This document shows positions 17,755 through 27,743 of a stretch of DNA of 40,579 nt, piece by piece. The stretch is from Acidobacteriota bacterium. GTDB lineage: Bacteria > Acidobacteriota > Terriglobia > Acidiferrales > UBA7541. The first letter of the stretch is position 1, and the number at the start of each line of letters is the position of its first letter. The DNA lies in the NCBI GenBank assembly GCA_003223255.1, contig QHYJ01000016.1:63319-103897 (forward strand), given 5' to 3'. The translations under genes were made by a program, and so were the position numbers. The notes under the pieces were generated by a model, which saw nothing but the letters and a program-made list of their open reading frames with translations, did not search any database and was not told where the DNA came from.

Positions 17755-19104
17755 CTATTCCCTCCCGAAAGAACAATACTCGAAGCCCAGGTTCCGCATG
17801 TCTTTCGGGGAATAGAGATTTCTTCCGTCGATGACCAGCTTTCGCGCCATGAGGCTCCCTGCCCGCTTCCAGTCTAACTTGCGAAACGAATCCCATTCGG
17901 TGCAGATGAGCGCGGCATCCGCATCGCGCAACGCCTCATAAGGGTCTTCGTGGTACTGCAGTTGAGGAAACAAGGCCTTGGCTCGAGGCATGGCTTCCGG
18001 GTCCGTTGCGTGAATGAGGGCGCCTTCGTGGATAAGTCCTTTCACCACTTCGAGGGCCGGGGCAAAACGGATGTCGTCCGTATTGGCCTTAAACGCCAGT
18101 CCGAGCACGGCAATGCGCTTGCCTTTCACCACCCAAAGCGCCTGGTGAACTTTCTCGAAAAAGCGCTCAATGCGCTGTTTGTTAACGCGCTCGGCAGCCT
18201 TCAGGATGTCGAAATCAACGCCGACTTTGGCGGCGAGGTAAATGAAAGCTTGGACGTCTTTCGGAAAGCAGAAACCGCCGTAGCCCAATCCCGCTTTGAG
18301 AAACTGTCTGCCGATGCGAGGATCCAGCCCCATGGCTTGAGTGACTTCCTCGACGTCAGCGCCGATTTTCTCGCACAAATCCGAGATGACATTGGCATAG
18401 CTGATCTTGAGCGCCAAAAAGGAATTGGAGGCGTGCTTGATGAGCTCCGCGCTGTTGATGGTGGTAACCAGGAACTCGGCTTTTTGGCTCGGAGGGCAGG
18501 TGCCGTTATGCACCGGGCAGCGAAAACGCTTCTCCAGAATGGGCCGGTAGATTTCCCGAAGCTCCTCCGCCGAAGAAGGTTCTTCAACGCCGACGACGAT
18601 GCGGTCGGGGTGGAAAAAATCTCCAACCGCAGTTCCCTCGCGAAGAAATTCGGGGTTCGAGGCCACGCGGAATTTGATATTGCTGTTGCGGGAATAAGCC
18701 GAGAGCGCCCGGCGGAGTTCCAGACCCGTCCGTGCGGGAACCGTGCTCTTTTCGATCACCAGCTTGGGCGTCCGCGCCTCCGCAGCGACTTGCCGTGCCA
18801 CGTGGTCGATTGCGGAAAGGTCTGCCTCTCCCGATTCTTTAGGGGGAGTGCCCACGCAAATGAAGATAGCTTCTCCGGCGCGAATAGCTTCGCCAGCGTC
18901 TGCCGTGTAGGAGATGTGCCCCGCCTTGCGTGCGGAAGTCAGAATCTGTTCGAGATGTTCTTCATAAATGGGCACGCCACCGTCCTGGAGCTTAGCAATG
19001 CGGTCGCGATCAATGTCCGTGCAAACGACCTCGTGCCCCGCCTCGGCCAAGCAGGCTCCGGTGACGAGTCCGACGTATCCACATCCAATGACAGAGAGAC
19101 GCAA
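17755..19104 (-). CDS. ugd: UDP-glucose 6-dehydrogenase
   Basis: 449 aa. Converts UDP-glucose to UDP-glucuronate with two NAD. The N-terminal Rossmann motif is VIGCGYVGLVTGACLAEAGH (5-24). Family blocks follow: FICVGTPPKESGEADLS, IEKSTVPARTG, ASNPEFLREGTAVGDF, and the active-site segment GYGGFCFPKDVQAF with the catalytic Cys. LGLAFKANTDDIRFAPAL is the C-terminal UDP-binding region. This is the TuaD/UGD subgroup, unlike the WbpA-type enzyme at 12579. It feeds the decarboxylase encoded convergently and may supply glucuronate for the polymer. Confidence 0.96.
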   Translation of the reverse strand: MRLSVIGCGYVGLVTGACLAEAGHEVVCTDIDRDRIAKLQDGGVPIYEEHLEQILTSARKAGHISYTADAGEAIRAGEAIFICVGTPPKESGEADLSAIDHVARQVAAEARTPKLVIEKSTVPARTGLELRRALSAYSRNSNIKFRVASNPEFLREGTAVGDFFHPDRIVVGVEEPSSAEELREIYRPILEKRFRCPVHNGTCPPSQKAEFLVTTINSAELIKHASNSFLALKISYANVISDLCEKIGADVEEVTQAMGLDPRIGRQFLKAGLGYGGFCFPKDVQAFIYLAAKVGVDFDILKAAERVNKQRIERFFEKVHQALWVVKGKRIAVLGLAFKANTDDIRFAPALEVVKGLIHEGALIHATDPEAMPRAKALFPQLQYHEDPYEALRDADAALICTEWDSFRKLDWKRAGSLMARKLVIDGRNLYSPKDMRNLGFEYCSFGRE

Positions 19105-19257
19105 AAGACCTCCTTGTGCCGGAGCCTAACAGGCAATACCCCTCGTGCTTCGGAATCCGAGTTGTATTGTGACCGAAGTAAGAGAAAGAAAAAAGCTGTT
19201 CGCTGGCTTCTCTTGGGCAAACCACAAAAAGTTGAGAGGAAGAGCCAAAGCATATAC

Positions 19258-20448
19258 TCAGTTCTTGAAGCCCCTCCCCATCAGCAGCCCACGCAATCCC
19301 AGCAGCAAGAGGCGCGGCTGGCGGCGGACCAGGTTCCAAAGCAAGCGCGTGGACTCGTCGCGATGAATTTCTCCGAGCGATTCCCGCGCGGAAACGTCCA
19401 GCAAGTCAACAAGCTGTGAATAATCTTTTTGTTGAAAATGATGCAGGGCGCGGCGGATCATCCAGTGCGTGGCCAGCTCGCGCCGCAACTCCACGAGTTC
19501 CCTGTTTGCGCCTTTCTTTAAGAGCGCCTTGGCAACGGCGAGCGCGCCGCGGAAACCGGTGACGATGCCGCCGACCGTCGATACCTTTACTTGCGCCGCG
19601 GCATCCCCTACCAGATAGACCTCGCCATTTGCGATTTGCCGCCTCACCGGAACCCATCCGCGGTAGACCGGAATGCGCGCGCCCTGCCATTCGAGGGGCA
19701 CCAGTCTTTTCTTCTCCAGAAACTTTTCGAAGCAGCGTTTGGTGTCGCGGCCGTGCTCGCCGATGACGCCGAGAGCGCCGCGCTCTGCGGATTCGGGAAT
19801 CAGCCAATAGAAGTAAGGCGTGTCGTCCGGAATAAACCACACGCGCGTTGTGTCAGGAGGACAGTCCTTCGGGAGGCGAACGATGGCTTGCACGAGCGGC
19901 ACGGTCTCGACCGGTGGCCAACCCGCCGCGCGGGCTACGCGGCTTGCTGCGCCGTCTGCACCGACAACGCTATCAGCGTGCAGCTCTTCACGCTTGCCGC
20001 CCGTTTCGGTCTCCAGGCGCAAGCCCTGTTCGTTCGGCCCCACTCCTAAGAAACGGGTATCAAAGGAGAGCGAAACTCCCGCATGCTGCGCTTCTCGAGC
20101 AAGAGCGGTGATCAGCCGCGAGCGCTCGATAATCAGGTCCGGCTTCCTTAGCGCAATTTGCGCCGAGCGACCGTCGGTAAACAGTTCAAAGCGGCGAATC
20201 TCGTTGACGATGCTCTTCTCCGCCACCGCGGCCATCTGGCTGCGGAAATGATCGGTAACGATCAGCGTGCGTGATGCCGGCTCCAACTGCGGCTTGGACT
20301 CCAGCACACGAACGGGCCGCCCGCCCCCAGCCACGCGCGCGGCGGTGAAGAGTCCCGCGGCCGAAGCTCCCACAACGATGATTTCCCGTGGTCTGCCGCT
20401 GCTTCCTGGCTGAGCTCTGTTTTCTTCCACCGTCTTGTACGTTCCCAA
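19258..20448 (-). CDS. FAD-dependent oxidoreductase, geranylgeranyl reductase-like
   Basis: 396 aa. The dinucleotide-binding motif is IIVVGASAAGLFTAARVA at about 24-41, with Ser/Ala replacing the usual glycines in part (GASAAG for GxGxxG). The motif DSVVGADGAASRVARAAG is the DG region of the p-hydroxybenzoate hydroxylase fold, and VYLVGDAAAQVKVSTVGGIV is the GD motif. The order and spacing match GGR-type reductases, which act on isoprenoid chains, but halogenases and other group A flavoproteins share it. The start is uncertain: a TTG at 20448 or a GTG at 20430, since no ATG lies in frame after the upstream stop. In a polysaccharide locus it might act on the polyprenyl carrier, which is inference. 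Confidence 0.85.
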   Translation of the reverse strand: MGTYKTVEENRAQPGSSGRPREIIVVGASAAGLFTAARVAGGGRPVRVLESKPQLEPASRTLIVTDHFRSQMAAVAEKSIVNEIRRFELFTDGRSAQIALRKPDLIIERSRLITALAREAQHAGVSLSFDTRFLGVGPNEQGLRLETETGGKREELHADSVVGADGAASRVARAAGWPPVETVPLVQAIVRLPKDCPPDTTRVWFIPDDTPYFYWLIPESAERGALGVIGEHGRDTKRCFEKFLEKKRLVPLEWQGARIPVYRGWVPVRRQIANGEVYLVGDAAAQVKVSTVGGIVTGFRGALAVAKALLKKGANRELVELRRELATHWMIRRALHHFQQKDYSQLVDLLDVSARESLGEIHRDESTRLLWNLVRRQPRLLLLGLRGLLMGRGFKN

Positions 20449-20655
20449 TGGTGCGCCGTCTCTCTACGCGCGCTCGAGAGAACTCACGCAAAAGATTGAA
20501 TCTGCTTTCCGCCCGATCCGTGCGGGACCTCAAGGAAATGGATGGGACGGGCGGTGTAAGTATACAGAAAGGTTCTTCACCCGCAAAGAAAACGCGACTG
20601 CAAAAAAAGACGAGCCTAGACTTAGGATCGGTTCGAGGAACGAGCTCCATGAAAT

Positions 20656-21708
20656 TCAAGAAGCGCGAGAGGCGGTGCGCTCCTGGCGCTCGTAGGGAGC
20701 GCGCTCCAAATACGCGACCCCGAGCAAAATAAGGGCGAGTACCAGAATTCCAAGAAGCAACGCGCCTCGCGTGGAAAGGTAGCTGACCAACAAAGCCGCA
20801 CTGCCGCCGGTGGCGCCGAGGAAGTACAGTGTGACGACCGCTCCGCGATGCCCAAGCCCGAGATTCGACAAGCGGTGGGCGGCGTGGTCTTTGCCCGGTG
20901 TGGTGAAGGGCAGCAAGCCCCGGCGGACACGGGAGATGGTTACCAGCGTGGTATCAAAAATCGTTACAGCCAGGATCAATACCGGCGCGAGCCAGGCCGA
21001 TAGGTACGATGCATTCTCAAAGCGCAATTTCAGACCTAACGTAGCCATCAAGAATCCCAGAAACATGGCGCCGCCATCGCCCATGAAAATCTTGGCCGGC
21101 TTGAAGTTCCAGCGCAAAAATCCCGTAGCCGCTCCGAGAACCGCCGCCGCAAGGATGGTAACCAACATCTGCCCGTTCAGGTAGGCAAGGAGTGAAAAAA
21201 ACACGGAAGACATCGCGGCTACGCCCGCGCACAACCCGTCCATGTGATCGAGAATGCTGAACGAAGCGGTTATGCCCACGACCCAAAAGACGGTCAGCAC
21301 GGCGTCCAGAAGATCGCCGGAGCGGCCTCCCAGGAGGGTGCTAAAGACCTGGGCGCGAATTCCAGTTACGAGCAGGATTCCGGCGGCCAGCGGCATGCCG
21401 ACGAATAGTTTCACCTGGTGATGGAGCAAGCCGCGGTCATCGAGGATGCCCACGGCCGCCACCAGCGTCGCACCAATCAAAATCCCCGCAATTTGCGCCC
21501 GGGCGGGTCCATGAAACGCCAGCAAGACGGCAATCACGACAGCAGCGTACATGGCCAACCCGCCTAATAGCGGAATCGGCGCGTGATGCACTTTTCGCGG
21601 CCCGGGCAGATCTACCATGCCTAGACGCAGCGCGAATGCGCGCACCGGCACCACCAACATCATGGAAGCAAACAAAGCGATGAAGAAAGCCAGCAGGCCT
21701 GCGGCCAT
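20656..21708 (-). CDS. MraY/WecA-like polyprenyl-phosphate glycosyl-1-phosphate transferase
   Basis: 350 aa with about ten membrane helices. The enzyme family transfers sugar 1-phosphate from a UDP-sugar to undecaprenyl phosphate, the first membrane step of many cell-surface glycans. Landmarks: HHAPIPLLGGLAMYAA near the N-terminus, VGILDDRG (the DD pair), ILDHMDGLCAG, FKPAKIFMGDGGAMFLGF, and HRLSNLGLGHRGAV. One oddity: where family members have NAFN before the D-x2-DG segment, this protein has ASFS, so both asparagines are replaced. Stop and next gene are 207 bp apart. Probably the priming transferase of this locus. Confidence 0.9.
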   Translation of the reverse strand: MAAGLLAFFIALFASMMLVVPVRAFALRLGMVDLPGPRKVHHAPIPLLGGLAMYAAVVIAVLLAFHGPARAQIAGILIGATLVAAVGILDDRGLLHHQVKLFVGMPLAAGILLVTGIRAQVFSTLLGGRSGDLLDAVLTVFWVVGITASFSILDHMDGLCAGVAAMSSVFFSLLAYLNGQMLVTILAAAVLGAATGFLRWNFKPAKIFMGDGGAMFLGFLMATLGLKLRFENASYLSAWLAPVLILAVTIFDTTLVTISRVRRGLLPFTTPGKDHAAHRLSNLGLGHRGAVVTLYFLGATGGSAALLVSYLSTRGALLLGILVLALILLGVAYLERAPYERQERTASRAS

Positions 21709-21890
21709 GCAACCTCATTTCATCCGGAGAGCAGGATCCGCCAGGGCTCGTGTGGCCGGAAGCTCCGGTGATGCTTACGGGTTTCGCGTTCCGGCTCCCA
21801 CGTCAAGATTTAAAGTTAAAGATGGTTGCCCTCACACCGCGCAAACACGATACTGCGATTTTAGTTGCCCGGCAATCCCGATCGTGTTGG
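21709..21890. other. Intergenic spacer inside the polysaccharide locus
   Basis: About 180 bp separates the priming transferase from the upstream glycosyltransferase, both on the minus strand. It is relatively AT-rich at 21808-21832 and may carry a separate promoter. No gene seen. Confidence 0.4.
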
Positions 21891-23102
21891 TTATGGCCAA
21901 TCAGTTTCGAATAGGTGAAAGAGTTCCAGATACTTGTGAAGTTCCAGCACTCGATCATAGGAAGGCGCGGCAGTGCGCGCGGCCTGTCCCATGGATTGCA
22001 ATTTCTTCAGGTCCGCCATTAAACCGCGGACGACGGCGACGAGTTCCGCGGGTTTGTCCGGGTCGGCAGCTACGCCAAAGCCCTGCTTTGCGCCAAGCGA
22101 CACCACGTCCGTTTCCTTCGGAGCCACCGCGATGATCGGTTCTCCCGCTGCGAGGATTCCATACATTTTGCTCGGTACCACCACGCCTTCCAGGCCGCGC
22201 TTGATCGTGACGATGTGCGCATCGGCGGCCACCAGCACGGATGAGATTTTTTTGGAAGGGAAATAATCAAGAAAACGTATGTTGTCAGCGCCTGCTGCGG
22301 CCGCTTCCACCGCCGACCGCTGCGCGCCACTGCCGACGAAAACCAATCCGACTCCTTCTTTGGAGAGCCTGCGCGCTGCCGTCACGAGCGTATTCCACGC
22401 ACCGGAAAAACCTAGGTTTCCCGCATGCAACAAAACAAAGGAAAAGTTGCCGCGGATCGCACGGACCACTTCGGGATCGGGAGTAGGCGGTGACTTCTCT
22501 GGAGGAAGAATCTCGACGCCGTCGCGAATCACCACCACTCGCGCCGGCTCGACTCCTTTTGCGATGATCCGGGCGCGCATGTCTTCGCCAAGAACAATGA
22601 CGCGTTCGGCGCGCCGTAGCGCCCAGCGATGGAGTCTTTCCCATAGGCGCGCGAGCTGGCCGGCGCTTACAATGTTGCCCCCGACCGCCATGTCTGGATA
22701 CAGGTCGCGGATGTTGTACACGTACGGTTTTCGCTTCAGCAGGGCAACGAGCGCTCCCACGATTCCCTGAAACGGCGGGTCGGTCATGGCCAGCACAACA
22801 TCGCAATCGAGGAATAAGGCGCGCGGAACGGCCAGCCAAACATAGCTCAGGTAATTCAGCAGGCGCTTCTTCATGTTGAAGCGCGGAAACGCTGTCGATC
22901 CGGCGCGAATGATTCGAACCAAGTCGACATTTTCTGTTTGATAGAGCCGCCAGGGAAGTCGCTCACGCGGGTCGTACGATGGCCGTCCGCAAAGCACAGT
23001 GACGCGGTGATGAATACAAACCGTGTCCACCACGGTCTGAGCCATTTTCGCGGTCGCCGAAGTGTCCGGCGGATAGTAGAGATTTAGCAGCAGGATCTTC
23101 AT
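21891..23102 (-). CDS. Glycosyltransferase family 4 (WbuB-like)
   Basis: 403 aa, GT-B fold. The N-terminal domain begins MKILLLNLYYPPDTSATAKM, as in WbuB/WcaI-like enzymes, and includes YNIRDLYPDMAV. The C-terminal donor-binding domain shows LLHAGNLGFSGAWNTLVTAA, FVGSGAQRSAVE, IRFLDYFPSKKI and VVVPSKMYGILAAGEPIIAV. The usual E-x7-E is reduced, as is common in this subgroup. It transfers a sugar from an activated donor to a growing chain on the cytoplasmic side. It is the last gene of the minus-strand run that begins near 30059; 28 bp separate it from the carbamoyltransferase gene. Confidence 0.92.
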   Translation of the reverse strand: MKILLLNLYYPPDTSATAKMAQTVVDTVCIHHRVTVLCGRPSYDPRERLPWRLYQTENVDLVRIIRAGSTAFPRFNMKKRLLNYLSYVWLAVPRALFLDCDVVLAMTDPPFQGIVGALVALLKRKPYVYNIRDLYPDMAVGGNIVSAGQLARLWERLHRWALRRAERVIVLGEDMRARIIAKGVEPARVVVIRDGVEILPPEKSPPTPDPEVVRAIRGNFSFVLLHAGNLGFSGAWNTLVTAARRLSKEGVGLVFVGSGAQRSAVEAAAAGADNIRFLDYFPSKKISSVLVAADAHIVTIKRGLEGVVVPSKMYGILAAGEPIIAVAPKETDVVSLGAKQGFGVAADPDKPAELVAVVRGLMADLKKLQSMGQAARTAAPSYDRVLELHKYLELFHLFETDWP

Positions 23103-23130
23103 GGAGGTGCAGGTTGTGCGATGTTATTCA

Positions 23131-24876
<1,746 letters not shown>

Positions 24877-24909
24877 CGAATGATTTGCCAGTGTACCTCA
24901 GCCGGGGGG

Positions 24910-26868
24910 TTATGCGGCGAGATGTCGGCGGCACCATTCGTTCAGCACGTACAAAGACCACGGCCGGGACCAGGTGGTTTTCCCCGCGAGGAAATCGTTC
25001 CAAACCCCTTGCATTCCTCCGGGCCGCAGCGCCGGCGCAAGACGCGGGGCTGGATTTGCAAAACTTGTCTCCAATCTTTTTTTCAGCGAGCCGCGCAGCC
25101 ATACTTCCCACGGCAGCGTAAAAGTACGTTTCCTTTGAGCGAGAATCTCTTGTGGCAGCAAGTCCCGGATTGCTTCTACGAGAAGCGCCTTGTGCACGCC
25201 CGGCCGGCGCCGCGCCGCGTCGGGCAGAGCGCACACAAATTCAGCCAGCGGCGTATCCAGCAGAGGCACGCGAACTTCCAGTGATTGCGCCATGCTGACG
25301 GAATCTGCGTCGCGCAGCAGCGTGCTCGCCATGTAATTGCGCGTCTCCAACCAGGAAATTCCTCCGATCGGCTCCATCTTGCGCGCTTCATCGGCGGCTC
25401 TTTGCAGCCATCCAAGCCACGTCGGTTCGAGCGTCACGCCGTCGGGGCCGACGGTGCTAGGCCGGAATCGCGGCTTGATAAGTTTTTCTAATCTTCCCGG
25501 CGGGAAAAGAGCCCGCGCGAAAAAATAGGGATGAGGCAGCACGTCGGGAGAAACCCATGCTGCCGCCGCTTTGCTTCCAGCGTCCGGCGAACCGCGCTTC
25601 CCGGCGAGCGCCGCCACAAGCGGTTCCGTCAATCTTCTTGCTACTGCCGGCACGAACCAGGAGGTGCGAATAAACCTTGATAGTCGCGGCGTATCCGCAA
25701 ACGTCGGATAGCCCGCGAAAAGCTCATCGCCGCCCAAGCCGGAGAGGGCTACTTTCAGTCCCACTTTTCGGGCAGCCCACGATACAAAGTAGGTATTCAC
25801 GGCGTCCATCGTGGGCTGGTCCAGTGCGCTGATCGCTTCATCGATGCGCTCAACGATGGCCCTGCCATCGAGCGGCACTTCCGTATGCTTGGTTCCGCAG
25901 TGCTTCGCAATAACTCCGGCCGCTTTTGCCTCGTCGAAGTCCGTCCGCGGAAATGTCAACGTGAAGGTTTGAATTCCCGCCTGAGCTTTCGCGGCCAACG
26001 CGGCAATCGCTCCCGAGTCCAGCCCACTCGAAAGAAACAGCCCCACCGGCACGTCCGCAATCAAGTGCGCCTTCACCGCGTCTTCGAGCATCGGCCGTAA
26101 CTTTTTCGCCGCGGAAACAAGGTCGCGCGGCTTTCGCGTGTCTCGGGCCGCAGGGGAAACCGCTAGGTCCCACCATTGGCGCGCCCGGGGCACGCGCCGG
26201 CGCTCGGGAACATGCAGAAGCATGCGGTGTCCTGGAGGCAGGCTGAACACACCTTCGACCAGCGTTACCGGCTCGCTCACGCTGCCAAAGAGCAGATACG
26301 AGGTCAGCGCGTCCCGCGACAGGTTTTTTGGAGCAGCCCCTGCTGCAAGCAGCGCCCGCACTTCCGAAGCGAAGGCAAAGCCATACGGCGTTTGCGTGTA
26401 ATAGAGCGGCTTGATCCCCAGTGGATCGCGCGCCAGAAAGAGAAGCGGCGCCGTCGCATAGCGCTCGCGCAAATCGAGCAACGCAAACGCAAACATCCCG
26501 CGCAGTTCGTTAAGCGCATCTTCTCCCCACTCTTCCCACGCGTGTACGAGAACTTCCGTGTCGGATTGCGTGGTAAAGCGGTGCCCGCAAAGGATCAAGC
26601 GTTCGCGCAACTCGCGGTAGCCGTAGAGTTCGCCGTTGAAGACCACGGCGACGTCCTTGGTTTCATTCCAGATGGGTTGATGGCCTCCGGCGAGGTCGAT
26701 GATGCTCAGCCGGCGCATCCCTAAGGCGAGTCCCGGAGCGCGCGGTTCGCTCAAGAGGAATCCCTCTTCATCCGGGCCACGGTGCCGCAGCGCTGCGGTC
26801 ATGGTCCGCACTCGCGCTTCCGCCTCCGTATTGCGCGAGGTGAAGGCGACTCCGCAGATCCCGCACAC
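24910..26868 (-). CDS. Glutamine-hydrolysing asparagine synthase-like amidotransferase
   Basis: 652 aa if GTG 26868 is the start. The N-terminal class II glutaminase needs Cys directly after the initiator Met, and this GTG gives MCGICGVAF, whereas the longer open frame would bury the Cys behind about 20 residues that overlap the upstream gene. Further motifs: RHRGPDEEG, RRLSIIDLAGGHQP, VFNGELYG, SDTEVLVHAWEEWG. The synthetase half has the PP-loop FLSSGLDSGAIAALA and LSGLGGDELFAGYP. The upstream stop codon ends 1 bp before. Relatives in O-antigen loci (WbpS) turn uronic acids into uronamides, which would fit the two dehydrogenases here. That use is inference; free asparagine synthesis is the alternative. 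Confidence 0.93.
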   Translation of the reverse strand: MCGICGVAFTSRNTEAEARVRTMTAALRHRGPDEEGFLLSEPRAPGLALGMRRLSIIDLAGGHQPIWNETKDVAVVFNGELYGYRELRERLILCGHRFTTQSDTEVLVHAWEEWGEDALNELRGMFAFALLDLRERYATAPLLFLARDPLGIKPLYYTQTPYGFAFASEVRALLAAGAAPKNLSRDALTSYLLFGSVSEPVTLVEGVFSLPPGHRMLLHVPERRRVPRARQWWDLAVSPAARDTRKPRDLVSAAKKLRPMLEDAVKAHLIADVPVGLFLSSGLDSGAIAALAAKAQAGIQTFTLTFPRTDFDEAKAAGVIAKHCGTKHTEVPLDGRAIVERIDEAISALDQPTMDAVNTYFVSWAARKVGLKVALSGLGGDELFAGYPTFADTPRLSRFIRTSWFVPAVARRLTEPLVAALAGKRGSPDAGSKAAAAWVSPDVLPHPYFFARALFPPGRLEKLIKPRFRPSTVGPDGVTLEPTWLGWLQRAADEARKMEPIGGISWLETRNYMASTLLRDADSVSMAQSLEVRVPLLDTPLAEFVCALPDAARRRPGVHKALLVEAIRDLLPQEILAQRKRTFTLPWEVWLRGSLKKRLETSFANPAPRLAPALRPGGMQGVWNDFLAGKTTWSRPWSLYVLNEWCRRHLAA

Positions 26869-26869
26869 G

Positions 26870-27736
26870 CTATTGCTTGATCTCCGGTGCGGACGAGAGG
26901 GCTGCGCCTGCCCGGAGCACCCGATCACGTAAATGAAAACGAGGAATTCTCAACCGGCTGTCTGCATACCAGCCGAGGAGGAAGCGCACCAAAAGGAGGA
27001 AAATCACGGTCACGGAGGCAAGCGTCACGTAAAAGAAAGACTCGCGCTCCAGCAGCAGGCTCCAATCTGCCGCTTCCTCCCAGCCCGGATAGACGGCGTC
27101 AAGGACCCTGCGCAAATGCACTTTAGCGAAGAGCGGCACCCGCTCCAAACGCACGTGTGCCGTATGTTCGTAGTTGTAGTTCAGGGGATAATTCGGGACG
27201 GCACGAACAGCCTGGTTGAAGACCGCCGGGTTCTGAAGATCCTGGCGCGTTAGAAGCCGTCCCTGCGCATCCTTCATGATCACATGGTAGGTTGGATCGA
27301 CGACGACCCAGCGCTTCTCGAGGAGCACTTCGGCAGCAACATGTTTCGTGTTGCCGTCGGGATCCAAAAGGAGCAGGCGCCGCACGACCAGGTCATCCTC
27401 TCGTGCAAGGTTCAAGAAAGCATTCGTCGCCGTTCCGCATACACGCAGGAGTTGTTGATAGTTGAGCGTGACGTACGGGTCTCGCTGGGAGAGCGTCTCC
27501 GGATTGGTCGCGACGGCCCGGGATGGCTCGATGCGCATCCAGTTCAGAATCGCCTGAACTTTCGGCTCTGCGGGCAGGACGCTGGGAGCAATGGCGTCGG
27601 AAAATCCGTCCAGATAGTAGCGCAAGCAGAATTCGCGAAACCCCGCGCACAGCAAGACAACGAGCCCTGCAGCCAGGAGAAGGTTGCACGTCCGCCACGC
27701 TGCTCGGAAAATGGGATGCGGTTGTGGTTTGGGCAC
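26870..27736 (-). CDS. Membrane-anchored transglutaminase-like protein
   Basis: 288 aa from GTG 27736, with AGG seven nt upstream. An N-terminal helix (15-31) and a C-terminal helix (234-256) bracket a soluble domain. That domain has a plausible Cys-His-Asp triad of the transglutaminase/peptidase C93 type: Cys100 in LLRVCGTATNAF, His132 in KHVAAEVLLE and Asp147 in RWVVVDPTYH. The HxxxEV and WVVVDPT patterns are the strongest signs. Topology suggests the domain lies in the periplasm. The gene sits between a GT4 gene (7 bp) and the amidotransferase (1 bp), so it is part of the operon. Role in glycan production is unknown; a protease or acyl/amide-forming activity is possible. Confidence 0.82.
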   Translation of the reverse strand: MPKPQPHPIFRAAWRTCNLLLAAGLVVLLCAGFREFCLRYYLDGFSDAIAPSVLPAEPKVQAILNWMRIEPSRAVATNPETLSQRDPYVTLNYQQLLRVCGTATNAFLNLAREDDLVVRRLLLLDPDGNTKHVAAEVLLEKRWVVVDPTYHVIMKDAQGRLLTRQDLQNPAVFNQAVRAVPNYPLNYNYEHTAHVRLERVPLFAKVHLRRVLDAVYPGWEEAADWSLLLERESFFYVTLASVTVIFLLLVRFLLGWYADSRLRIPRFHLRDRVLRAGAALSSAPEIKQ

Positions 27737-27743
27737 TGGAAGC

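Noticed and set aside
17950-19419. 489-codon plus-strand frame opposite UDP-glucose dehydrogenase
   Set aside because: Antisense shadow of a well-supported enzyme; no family features of its own.
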